This document shows positions 9,965 to 18,211 of a stretch of DNA of 64,000 bases, piece by piece. How positions within the stretch are numbered: position 1 is the stretch's first letter; each line of letters begins with the position of its first letter. The stretch is from Novosphingobium terrae (GTDB lineage Bacteria; Pseudomonadota; Alphaproteobacteria; Sphingomonadales; Sphingomonadaceae). A program made the translations under genes and the position numbers. The stretch spans positions 930,001 to 994,000 of the forward strand of contig NZ_JABVZR010000002.1 in assembly GCF_017163935.1 (NCBI RefSeq). The letters are read 5' to 3'. A model generated the notes under the pieces. That model had not been told where the DNA came from and made no database searches. It worked only from the letters and a program-made list of their open reading frames with translations.

Positions 9965-10486
9965 CTATTTTACAGCCTCCCCACCATCCTCCGCCACACA
10001 GACAGCATACATGCGATCAAGCAGCTCGCTCAGCAGCAGCAATTCCGCCGGAGACAGCTGATGCAAAACGGCATTTTCCGTCTCGCTGACCAGTGCGAAC
10101 ATCTCTTCCAGCTGCGCCTCGCCCTCAGGCGTGACATAGAGCGCATGGCGCCGCCGATCAGTAGGAGAACGCTTGCGCTCGGCCCAGCCGCGCCGCTCCA
10201 TTTCATCCACCAAAGTCACCGTGACCGACTTGTCCATGGCGATTTCCCGCGACAATTCGGCCTGAGACAGCCCCGGATTCGCGGAAATCAAAGCCAGCGA
10301 GGAAAACAGGCCAGAGCGCAGTCCACGCTCCGCCGTCACCGCCGCGAAATCGCGTGAGAGCTGATTCTGCACGCGCCGCAAACGGAAGCCGACAAAATCG
10401 CCCAGCCGCCCCAGTTTAACGCCCGTGGCGCTCTCCACAACGCGGGTCTGAGCCACCCTGCCGCCACCTGCCACCTTACTGGCCAT
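9965..10486 (-). CDS. MarR-family transcriptional regulator
   Basis: A 173-residue MarR protein. The winged helix-turn-helix is at about residues 60-125: LSQAELSREIAMDKSVTVTL is the DNA-recognition part and RSPTDRRRHALYVTPEG is the wing. Flanking helices form the dimer interface. GGAG lies seven bases before the ATG. It is divergent from the TRAP/CoA-transferase operon, and a 21-bp imperfect palindrome sits in the shared intergenic region over a likely -35 box, so repression of that operon relieved by an acidic aromatic or CoA-thioester ligand is a reasonable guess. Confidence 0.9.
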   Translation of the reverse strand: MASKVAGGGRVAQTRVVESATGVKLGRLGDFVGFRLRRVQNQLSRDFAAVTAERGLRSGLFSSLALISANPGLSQAELSREIAMDKSVTVTLVDEMERRGWAERKRSPTDRRRHALYVTPEGEAQLEEMFALVSETENAVLHQLSPAELLLLSELLDRMYAVCVAEDGGEAVK

Positions 10487-10504
10487 AAACCGGCTCCGGC
10501 TGCA

Positions 10505-10525
10505 AATTGGTTGACATCATCAATT
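10505..10525. promoter_or_regulatory. Candidate MarR operator
   Basis: A 21-bp imperfect palindrome with arms AATTG and CAATT (plus matching T/A two bases in) lies in the gap between the divergent MarR gene and the TRAP operon. It covers the TTGACA at 10511-10516. Position and symmetry fit a MarR dimer site; binding is inferred only. Confidence 0.4.
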
Positions 10526-10538
10526 ATCTTCCTAATCT
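10511..10538 (+). promoter_or_regulatory. Candidate sigma-70 promoter of the TRAP operon
   Basis: TTGACA at 10511-10516 and TAATCT at 10533-10538 are separated by 16 bases, about 100 bases before the first gene of the operon. The -10 hexamer is imperfect. Confidence 0.4.
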
Positions 10539-10640
10539 ACCATCTACTGGATAGGGGTATTAGACGCCTTGACGGCCAGCCTGTCAACGCCGCCCGCCAG
10601 CACCATGCGCCGCAGAGCGCCAGAAGGGAAAGAGGACATC

Positions 10641-11150
10641 ATGCCCCCAAGCGAGGCCGGCGATACTGCGCCCGAGCGCCCTGCTCCATCACGATGGAGC
10701 CGCATGGCGATGCTGGCCGCCTATACGCCCGGCGCGCTGGGGCTGGTTCTGGCGGCGGGCTCCGATGCGATTGCCGTGGCCGGGCGCCATATCGGCCTGC
10801 ATCTGCTGGGCTCGATCGAGATCACAGAGGCGGCGATTGTGCTGCTCTCCACCTCGGCCATGCTGGTGGCCACGCTCGATTTCCATCACGCCAGCGTGCA
10901 TATGCTGACGGCGCGCCTTTCGCCGGAAAACGCCGGGCGTCTGGCCCGAGTCGCCGCTTTGTTCGGCGCGCTGCTGTTTGTGCTGCTGGCGCTGGGCACG
11001 GCACGCCTCAACGCCGAACTGTGGAGCGGCTTCGAGCAGACCGAATTGCTGCATATCCCCCTGCGCTGGCTGCGCGCCCTGTGGCTGCTGACCACCATCG
11101 CCATCGCCGCCCTGTTCCTGCGCCGCGCCATCAAGGGGCCGCAGGCATGA
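10641..11150 (+). CDS. TRAP transporter small membrane subunit (DctQ-like)
   Basis: A 169-residue protein with four hydrophobic helices, the pattern of the DctQ small permease of tripartite ATP-independent periplasmic transporters. I placed the start at ATG 10641, which has AGAGGA just upstream; a longer in-frame start at 10569 would add a non-hydrophobic leader without a ribosome site. It stabilises the complex between the large permease and the solute receptor. The stop overlaps the ATG of the large permease by four bases (ATGA). First gene of an eight-gene operon. Confidence 0.85.
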   Translation: MPPSEAGDTAPERPAPSRWSRMAMLAAYTPGALGLVLAAGSDAIAVAGRHIGLHLLGSIEITEAAIVLLSTSAMLVATLDFHHASVHMLTARLSPENAGRLARVAALFGALLFVLLALGTARLNAELWSGFEQTELLHIPLRWLRALWLLTTIAIAALFLRRAIKGPQA

Positions 11151-12454
11151 TCGCGCCCGAACTGATCGGCACTGCCGGCGTCGCGCTTCTGCTGATCCTG
11201 CTGGCAGCGGGCGTGCCCATCGGCGTCGGCCTCGCACTGGTTGGCCTTGGCGGCATGGCCGTGCTGATCTCGCCCGAGGCGGCACTGACCAAGGGCGCCG
11301 TCACCTCCTTCGACATCATGAGCAAATATGAACTCGGCGTGCTGCCGCTGTTCCTGCTGATGGCGCATATCTGCTTTGCCGCCGGGGCCAGCCGCGATTT
11401 CTTTGAAGTCGCCGCCAAATTCGTCGGCCATCGGCGTGGCGGGCTGGCTCTGGCCTCCATCGCGGGCTGCGCGGGCTTTGGCGCGATCAGCGGATCGTCG
11501 CTGGCCACCGTCGCCACGATCAGTTCGGTGGCGCTGCCCGAAATGCGCAAGGCCGGATACCAGCCCGGTTTCGCTGCGGGCGCTCTGGCTGCAGGCGGCA
11601 CTTTGGGTTCGCTGGTGCCCCCTTCTGGCGCGCTGATCGTCTTCGGCATCATCGCCGAGCAATCCATCGGCAAGCTTTTTGCCGCCTCGCTGATCCCGGT
11701 GGCGACTCAGGCGATCAGCTATCTGGCGACCATCATTATCCTCTGCGCGTTCAAACCCGAACTGGCGCCCGCCATCGCCCGCGCGCCCTGGAGCGAACGC
11801 CTGCGCGCCCTCACCAAGATTGCCGACATCGCGCTGCTGATCCTGTTCGTGCTGGGCGGGCTGATGATCGGCTGGTTCACGCCCACAGAGGCCGCCTCGG
11901 TCGGCGTGGTGGCGGCTCTGGTGATCCTGACGCTGCGCGGAGCCTTCTCGCTCGGCGCACTGGCCAAGGCCGCGCAATCCACCCTGCGCACGGCGGGCAT
12001 GATCTATCTGGTCATCATCGGCGCGATGCTGTTCGCCACCTTCGTCTCGATCAGCGGCATCACCGAGGCGATGTCGAACGCCGTCATCGGCCTGCATGCC
12101 AGCCCGGTGCTGGCGATCATCGCCATGGCCGCCGTGCTGCTGCTGCTGGGCAGCTTCCTCGACGGCGTGGCGCTGATGCTGCTGACCACCCCAATCTTCC
12201 TGCCCATCGCCCATACGCTCGGCTACAGCCCGATCTGGTTCGGCATCTTTCTGGTGCGCACCATGGAGCTGGGCTTTGTTCACCCGCCGCTGGGGCTCAA
12301 CATCTATGTGCTTCAGGGGGTGGCCAAGGATCTGTCGCTGGGCACGATCTTTCGCGGGGTGATCCCCTTCCTCGTCGCAGATTTCCTGCATCTGGCCTGC
12401 CTGATCGCCATCCCCGCGATGGCGCTGTGGCTGCCCTCGGTGGTGGGAGCCTGA
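11147..12454 (+). CDS. TRAP transporter large permease (DctM-like)
   Basis: A 435-residue, very hydrophobic protein with the DctM motifs GAISGSSLATVATISSVALP and AAGGTLGSLVPPSGALIVFG, which form the substrate/sodium-binding hairpins of this family, and about 12 membrane helices. It imports an organic acid with sodium as the driving ion. The frame stays open upstream, but the ATG at 11147 overlaps the stop of the small subunit (ATGA) and matches the family length. Its stop lies three bases before the receptor gene. Confidence 0.92.
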   Translation: MIAPELIGTAGVALLLILLAAGVPIGVGLALVGLGGMAVLISPEAALTKGAVTSFDIMSKYELGVLPLFLLMAHICFAAGASRDFFEVAAKFVGHRRGGLALASIAGCAGFGAISGSSLATVATISSVALPEMRKAGYQPGFAAGALAAGGTLGSLVPPSGALIVFGIIAEQSIGKLFAASLIPVATQAISYLATIIILCAFKPELAPAIARAPWSERLRALTKIADIALLILFVLGGLMIGWFTPTEAASVGVVAALVILTLRGAFSLGALAKAAQSTLRTAGMIYLVIIGAMLFATFVSISGITEAMSNAVIGLHASPVLAIIAMAAVLLLLGSFLDGVALMLLTTPIFLPIAHTLGYSPIWFGIFLVRTMELGFVHPPLGLNIYVLQGVAKDLSLGTIFRGVIPFLVADFLHLACLIAIPAMALWLPSVVGA

Positions 12455-12457
12455 ACC

Positions 12458-13504
12458 ATGCGCAAGCTTATCATCGCCATCAGCCTGATACTCGCCGCCT
12501 GCTCGCCCAAACCGGCAAGCCACGCCGAATACACGCTGACCTACGCCAGCCCCTATCCGCCCACCCATCCCTTCAGCAAGGCCGACATCGCCTGGATGAA
12601 GCATGTGGAGCAGGCCAGCGGCGGGCGCATCGCCTTCAAGCCCTTCTGGTCGGGCGCGCTGATCTCCTCCAACATGAGCATCAGCGAAATCCGCCATGGC
12701 CTTGCCGATATCGGCCTGATCACGCCGATCTACACCCGCGGCGGCGTGCATCTGCAACGCACGCAGGCCGGTTTCTACGGCGGGGTGAAGACCATGGAGC
12801 AGCAGGTCGCCGTCTATGACTGCCTCGCCGCCCGCTTCCCGCAATATAATCAGGAGTTAGCCGGGCTGCATGTGCTGGCGGTGCAGGCGGGCAATTTCCC
12901 CGGCCTGATCACCCGCGACAGGCCCATCCACACGCTGGCGGATCTGAAAGGCCTGCGCCTGCGCGCCCAGACCGACAGCATCGACACCTTACGTGCCCTC
13001 GGCGCCGATCCGGTCAACATGCCGATGGCGGATGTCTATTCGGCCCTCGCCAAAGGCGTGATCGACGGCGTGGTCGCCCCCGCCGACACGATCAAAAGCC
13101 TGCATTTCGCCGAGGTGGCGCACCACTACACCACCCTGCGCCTGAGCCGTGGCGGCTATCCCGCCCGCGCCATGTCCGATCTGGCGTGGCGCCGCCTGCC
13201 CGCCGATCTGCAAAAGCTGCTGGCCGAGTCCAAACCTTATTGGGAAGCCCAGCTCAACACCCAGAACGCCAAGGCCGAGCAGGCCGGTTTCGACTTCGCT
13301 AAAGCCCATCACGTCGAGGTGATCCCCCTGCCCGCGCAAGATCAGGCCCGTTTCGACACCCTCTACAACCGTTTCGCCCTGGTGCAGGCGCGCGACCTCT
13401 CCCGCTTCGGCATCGATGGAGAGCCCGTCTTCCGCGCCGCCCAATCCCTGATCGCGCATGGCACTGCAGATTGCGCCGCCCCTTCCAAGGAACCCGCCCG
13501 ATGA
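12458..13504 (+). CDS. TRAP transporter solute receptor (DctP-like lipoprotein)
   Basis: A 348-residue DctP-type receptor. The leader MRKLIIAISLILAACSPKP carries a lipobox (LAAC), so it is probably a lipoprotein anchored in the periplasm and not a freely soluble receptor. The body has the usual GGRIAFKPFWSGAL, the ligand-binding arginine region DLKGLRLRAQTDS and KGVIDGVVAP. Ligands of the family are carboxylates. The TGA overlaps the next ATG (ATGA), coupling receptor synthesis to a CoA-transferase, which fits an imported acid that is activated with CoA. Confidence 0.9.
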   Translation: MRKLIIAISLILAACSPKPASHAEYTLTYASPYPPTHPFSKADIAWMKHVEQASGGRIAFKPFWSGALISSNMSISEIRHGLADIGLITPIYTRGGVHLQRTQAGFYGGVKTMEQQVAVYDCLAARFPQYNQELAGLHVLAVQAGNFPGLITRDRPIHTLADLKGLRLRAQTDSIDTLRALGADPVNMPMADVYSALAKGVIDGVVAPADTIKSLHFAEVAHHYTTLRLSRGGYPARAMSDLAWRRLPADLQKLLAESKPYWEAQLNTQNAKAEQAGFDFAKAHHVEVIPLPAQDQARFDTLYNRFALVQARDLSRFGIDGEPVFRAAQSLIAHGTADCAAPSKEPAR

Positions 13505-14742
13505 CCGCTCAGCAAACCCGCCCCCTCGAAGGCCTCACCGTCATAGATCTGACCCGCGCGCTGGCGGGCCCCTATGCCACGCTGCTGCTGGCGGGCCTTG
13601 GCGCCAAGGTCATCAAGGTGGAGGAACCCCATGGCGGCGACCTCGCCCGCGAAAACAGCCCCTATCTGGGCCGCGACGGCATTCTGGTCGAACGCGCGCA
13701 TGAGGATGACATTTCGCTGTCGCACATCACCCGCGCGCGCGGCAAATATGGCGTCTCGCTCAACCTCAAACATCCCGAAGGCAAGAAGGTCTTCATGGAT
13801 CTGGTGGCCAAGGCGGACATCGTGGTCGAGAACTTCACCGCCGGCACCGCAGACCGCCTCGGCGTGGGCTATGAGGCCTGCCGCGCGGTCAACCCCGGCG
13901 TGGTCTTCGCCTCGCTCTCGGGCTTTGGCGCGAACAACCATTCGGGCAAGGCGATGGATGTGATCATTCAGGCCCTCTCCGGCGCGATGTTCACCAGCGG
14001 CGAACCCGGCCATCCCCCGGTGCGCATCGGCATCCCTATCGCGGACATGCTGGCCCCGGTCTTCACCGTCATCGGCATTCTGGCCGCCATCGAACAGCGC
14101 CACCGCACCGGCGAGGGCCAGCATGTCGATGTCTCGATGCTGGGGGCGCTGACCTCCTTCGTGGCGATCGAGAACTGGTCGGCCATGGCGGCGGCGGGCA
14201 TGGAGGCGCGCACGGGGCTGACCGTCCAGCGCCTGTCGCCCTTTGGCGTGTTCGAATGCGCCGATGGCTATGTCGCGGTGGTGGCGGTGCATGAGCCGCT
14301 GGCGCGCGGATTGTTCTCCGCCATGGGCGAGCCGGAATTGGCCCAAGACCCCCGCTTCTGCAACCGCGACGCCCGCGTGGCCAATGCCGAAGTTCTGGAA
14401 GCCCGCATCAACGCCTGGAGCCGCACTTTGCCGGTGGCCGATGTCGTGGCCGCGCTGGAAGCACGTGGCGTGCCCGTCGCCCCGGTGCGCCACCCCGAGG
14501 ATGCTCTGGTCGACCCCCGCGTGGTCGAGCGCCACGAAACCATGGCGGTGGAGCATCCCACCTATGGCTCGACGGTCGATCTGCGCACCTCGGGCGTGCC
14601 GATCCAGTTTTCGGCGGCCACAACGGGTTTTGACGACGCGCTGCCGGTCAGCATCGGCCAGCACAATGACGCGATCTACCGCGACCTTCTAGGCTATTCC
14701 GACACCGACATGGCCCGCCTGAAAAGCGACGGCGTGCTGTGA
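13501..14742 (+). CDS. CaiB/BaiF class III CoA-transferase (first of three)
   Basis: A 413-residue member of the class III CoA-transferases, cytoplasmic enzymes that move CoA between carboxylic acids. N-terminal PLEGLTVIDLTRALAGPYAT and KVIKVEEPHGGD form the CoA-binding Rossmann part; the probable catalytic aspartate is Asp153 (GKAMDVIIQALSG). I chose ATG 13501, overlapping the DctP stop by four bases, over the upstream ATG 13471. Its stop overlaps the dehydratase-like gene by four bases too. It could activate the acid brought in by the TRAP system. Confidence 0.92.
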   Translation: MTAQQTRPLEGLTVIDLTRALAGPYATLLLAGLGAKVIKVEEPHGGDLARENSPYLGRDGILVERAHEDDISLSHITRARGKYGVSLNLKHPEGKKVFMDLVAKADIVVENFTAGTADRLGVGYEACRAVNPGVVFASLSGFGANNHSGKAMDVIIQALSGAMFTSGEPGHPPVRIGIPIADMLAPVFTVIGILAAIEQRHRTGEGQHVDVSMLGALTSFVAIENWSAMAAAGMEARTGLTVQRLSPFGVFECADGYVAVVAVHEPLARGLFSAMGEPELAQDPRFCNRDARVANAEVLEARINAWSRTLPVADVVAALEARGVPVAPVRHPEDALVDPRVVERHETMAVEHPTYGSTVDLRTSGVPIQFSAATTGFDDALPVSIGQHNDAIYRDLLGYSDTDMARLKSDGVL

Positions 14743-17063
14743 TCGCCCCCTTCCTCGCCCAGCCGCCCCAAGGCACGCGCATCATCCGCACGCTGGGCTT
14801 CGATGCCCCGCGCGCGCTGCTGCTGGGCTGTGGTTTCCAGCCCATGCGTCTGGTCGCGCCGATCATGGAACAGACGCCCCGCGCCGACGCCATCATGGGC
14901 ACCACCGCCATGAGCCAGCGCGGCCGCGCCCTGCTGGAAACCCTGCTGGACGAGGCACTGGCCGAAACCCCGATCCTGATCACCGCCGCCGACAGCGAAC
15001 AGGCCCAGCTCTACGCCGCCCTGCGCGAACTGGCGCGGCAAGGCGAGCCGACGCCGAAACATATCCATTTCCTCGATCTGCTGCATATGGATCGGGCCTC
15101 TTCGCAGGCCTACAGCGCCAGGCGACTGGCCCAATTGCAAAACTGGCTGATCGCGCTGGGCGGCCATGCACCACGCAATCTGCCCGAAATCGAAACCCTG
15201 CTGGCCCGCCAGACCGCCCTGCTCGATGCCCTCGCTCCGCACCGCGCCGCCGGGCGCCTATCGGGCAGCGATGCGCTGACCATCATCGCCAGCGCCGCCA
15301 TCCTGCCACCTGCCCAGCATATCGCCGCCCTGGAAACCCTGCTGGCCAAACTGCCGGAAGCCCCCATCCTGCCGGGCAAGCGCGTGCTGGTTTGCGGCAC
15401 CGCGCATGAAAGCGACGCGATCTACCGCGCCATCGAAGCGCAAGGCCATCTGATCGTGGGCGAGGATCACCCTTGGGGCGCCCGCTTCCCGCACGGCCCC
15501 ATCCCCCCGCTGGTGGAAGACAGCACCGCCCCCGCCGCCCGCCTCGCCGCTCTGGCGCAAGCCACCAAGCCGGAGGCTATCCTCCATATCGCCATCGGCG
15601 GTGACGAGGCGGCACCATGGGACATCGCCGCCCTGCGCAAGGCCGTGCCCAATATCCCCTTCACCACCATCCGCTGCCCGGCCCATGGTGGGGAGAAACT
15701 CACCGCCGCCCTGCACAACCAGCCCGCTCAGCCCAAGCCGCAAACCGTACCCAAACCTGCGCGCGCCGCACCCGCTCCCCCGCCGCGCAGCCGCAAATCG
15801 CTGACCTCGGTGGCCAGCTTCAACGCTTATCAGCGCGACTGGTTTGCAGGCATCCGCCAGCAGGTGGCCGAGGGCAGCCCCTTCGCCATGGTCAATGCCA
15901 ATGCTCCGCAGGAAATCCTGCGCGCGCTGGATATCCCCTTTGTGGTCAATCAATGGTGGGCCTCGATCGTGGCGGCCAAGCAACAGTCGCGCCGCTATCA
16001 GGGCCTGTTGCGCGACCACCATTACCCCTCCGATGTGGAGGCCTATTCCGCGCAAGGCCTCGCCGCCCATTTCGATGAGGATGCGGACAACGCCCCTTGG
16101 GGCGGCCTGCCTCACCCCGATTTTCTCCATGCCGTCGCCTCTTCCGAACCGACCGCGAAAATCTTCGCCAACTGGGGCCGAGAAACCGGTGCCCAACCCT
16201 TCGTCTACGAAAAGACCAGCGACCCGCGCTCCGATCTCTACAGCGACTGGTGGCGACGCCTGCCCGACCAATGGGACACCGCGCTGGAAGAAGAACGCCT
16301 CGATCTGATGACCGAGGAACTGCGCGCCGTGATCGCCAGCCTCGAACAGGCCACCGGCCGCAGCTTCGAGCCCGAAAAATTCCGTGGCGTGATGGATCTG
16401 GTCAACGAGCAGGAGGGCTATTACCGCGCCACCCGCGATCTGGTCGCCCGCACCGTGCCCGCGCCGATTGGCGTGGTCGATTCCATGCCCGCCACCATGG
16501 TGCCGCAATGGCATCGTGGCACGGTCTGGGCGCGCGACGCCGCTCGCGCCTTCTATGAGGAGGTTAAGGCCCGCGTCGATGCCGGGCTTGCCGCCTGCGC
16601 GCATGAAAAAATCCGCCTGCTCTGGCTGGGGCGCGGCTTGTGGAGCGATATGGGCTTCTACCAGAAATGGGAGGAGAGCCATGGCGCGGTCTTCGTCTGG
16701 TCGATGTATCTGGCACTGGCGGCGGATGGCTATATCCGCGATCTGTCGGGCGGGCGCGATCCCTTGCGGGCGCTGGCCTCGCGCTGCATCACCATGGGCG
16801 ACGAGCTGCGCATGCCAACATGGGCCGGCCCATGGTATGTGCATGAGGCTGACACCCATGCCGTGGATGGCGTGGTGGCTTTATCAGACGCCGATCCCTT
16901 TGTGGTGCGCGCGCTGCAGGCGGCTGGCTATCCGGTGCTGCAGCTCACCACCGACAACTTCAACCGCGAGGGCGAGGATGCCGCCGCCACCGATGCGGCG
17001 ATCACCGCCTTTATCGAAGGCCCTGCCGCCGAACGCTCGGCCCAGCGACTGGCTTCGGTATGA
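14739..17063 (+). CDS. Fused double-domain 2-hydroxyacyl-CoA dehydratase-like protein (HgdB/BcrB family)
   Basis: A 774-residue protein that appears to be a head-to-tail fusion of the two subunits of the benzoyl-CoA reductase/2-hydroxyglutaryl-CoA dehydratase (HgdB, FldB, BcrB) family. The N-domain is about residues 15-325, a Pro/Ala-rich linker is 329-353, and the C-domain is 355-770. In known members each subunit is a separate chain of about 380-480 residues and binds a [4Fe-4S] cluster by cysteines, one of them in a C-D motif. Here the matching places read AADSE (83-87) and ASSEP (467-471), with no cysteine; only five cysteines exist (31, 219, 313, 620, 683). No ATPase activator gene is next to it. 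So the fold is recognised but classical radical dehydration is doubtful. Both ends overlap CoA-transferase genes by four bases. Confidence 0.72.
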   Translation: MIAPFLAQPPQGTRIIRTLGFDAPRALLLGCGFQPMRLVAPIMEQTPRADAIMGTTAMSQRGRALLETLLDEALAETPILITAADSEQAQLYAALRELARQGEPTPKHIHFLDLLHMDRASSQAYSARRLAQLQNWLIALGGHAPRNLPEIETLLARQTALLDALAPHRAAGRLSGSDALTIIASAAILPPAQHIAALETLLAKLPEAPILPGKRVLVCGTAHESDAIYRAIEAQGHLIVGEDHPWGARFPHGPIPPLVEDSTAPAARLAALAQATKPEAILHIAIGGDEAAPWDIAALRKAVPNIPFTTIRCPAHGGEKLTAALHNQPAQPKPQTVPKPARAAPAPPPRSRKSLTSVASFNAYQRDWFAGIRQQVAEGSPFAMVNANAPQEILRALDIPFVVNQWWASIVAAKQQSRRYQGLLRDHHYPSDVEAYSAQGLAAHFDEDADNAPWGGLPHPDFLHAVASSEPTAKIFANWGRETGAQPFVYEKTSDPRSDLYSDWWRRLPDQWDTALEEERLDLMTEELRAVIASLEQATGRSFEPEKFRGVMDLVNEQEGYYRATRDLVARTVPAPIGVVDSMPATMVPQWHRGTVWARDAARAFYEEVKARVDAGLAACAHEKIRLLWLGRGLWSDMGFYQKWEESHGAVFVWSMYLALAADGYIRDLSGGRDPLRALASRCITMGDELRMPTWAGPWYVHEADTHAVDGVVALSDADPFVVRALQAAGYPVLQLTTDNFNREGEDAAATDAAITAFIEGPAAERSAQRLASV

Positions 17064-18211
17064 CCGCGCTGACGGGCCTCTCCATTGTCGATTTCAGCCG
17101 CTTTCTGCCGGGCGCCTATGCCAGCTGGGTGGGTGCCGACATGGGCGCGGATGTGATCCGCATCGAACACCCGCGCGAACTTGCCAAGCAAGCCGCCATG
17201 TTCGGCGAGGATGCCAATGAAGCCGCCGCCCTGCGCCGCCGCGCCCGCCCCAGCTACACCCGCAACAAGCGCAGCCTGAAAATCGATCCCGGCGCCACGC
17301 AGTCGCGTCCGATCCTCGAAAAACTCATCGCCAAAGCCGATGTGCTGATCGAGGATTACCGCCCCGGCGTGCTGACCGCCATGGGCTATGGCGTGGAGGC
17401 GATGCTCAAGCTCAATCCGCGCCTGATCTACCTTTCGGTCAGCTTTGCCGGGCAGACGGGGCCTTGCGCGGACCGCGCCGGGCATGATCCTGCGGCTTTG
17501 GCACTGGCGGGAGCATTGTCGCGACTGAACGGCCTGCCAGAGCCTTCGCTGCCGGGGCTGCAGGTGGCCGACGTGCTGACCGGCGCCCATGCCACCATCG
17601 CCCTGCTGCTGGCCCTGCAAGCCCGCGCAAGGACCGGAAAGGGCCAGCATGTCGATGTCGCCATGAGCGACGCCTGCCTGCCTTTGCTGGCCGTCTCGAT
17701 GGGGCGTTACGACGATCTGGATGCCATGCCTCCGCCCGGCGCATGGCATCCCAAGGGCGGGGTGTGGCTCTGCGCGGATGGGCAGTATCTCTGCACCACC
17801 GATATGGAGCCGCGCTATTGGCAGCGCTTCTGCGCCGCCATCGGGCGCGAGGATCTGGGGTCTCTGCAGCACCGCACAGACCTCCACCTCCAGATGCAGG
17901 CCGAGATCGCCGCCATCATCGTCACCCGCCCGCGCGATGCATGGTTGGAGTTGCTGGCACAGGCCGATACGCAGGCCATGCCCGTGCTGACCCCGGCGCA
18001 GGCCGCCTCCCATCCGCATCACCGCGCGCGGGGCCGTATCATGGAGGTGCCGCTGCCCGGTCAGGCGCCGCTCACCCAACTCGCCCTGCCCTTTATCCTC
18101 AGCGATACGCCCGGCGTCCCCCCGCGCCCTGCTCAACTGCCCGGCGCGGACACAGCGCAAATCCTGCGCGAACTGGGCTTTGATCCCGCTCTTCAGGGAG
18201 ACGCCGCATGA
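17060..18211 (+). CDS. CaiB/BaiF class III CoA-transferase (second of three)
   Basis: A 383-residue class III CoA-transferase. LTGLSIVDFSRFLPGAYAS opens the Rossmann part, DVLIEDYRPGVLTAMGYG is the conserved central motif, and Asp143 (AGHDPAALALAG) is in the place of the catalytic aspartate that forms the acyl-anhydride intermediate. It differs from the first copy (shorter, different substrate loop), so it is likely to use another acid. Four-base overlaps at both ends (17060-17063 and 18208-18211) tie it to the dehydratase-like gene and the third copy. Confidence 0.92.
   Translation: MTALTGLSIVDFSRFLPGAYASWVGADMGADVIRIEHPRELAKQAAMFGEDANEAAALRRRARPSYTRNKRSLKIDPGATQSRPILEKLIAKADVLIEDYRPGVLTAMGYGVEAMLKLNPRLIYLSVSFAGQTGPCADRAGHDPAALALAGALSRLNGLPEPSLPGLQVADVLTGAHATIALLLALQARARTGKGQHVDVAMSDACLPLLAVSMGRYDDLDAMPPPGAWHPKGGVWLCADGQYLCTTDMEPRYWQRFCAAIGREDLGSLQHRTDLHLQMQAEIAAIIVTRPRDAWLELLAQADTQAMPVLTPAQAASHPHHRARGRIMEVPLPGQAPLTQLALPFILSDTPGVPPRPAQLPGADTAQILRELGFDPALQGDAA

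Noticed and set aside
10886..12844. 652-codon minus-strand frame
   Set aside because: Antisense to the TRAP permease genes; Gln/His/Asp-rich, typical of a GC-rich shadow frame.
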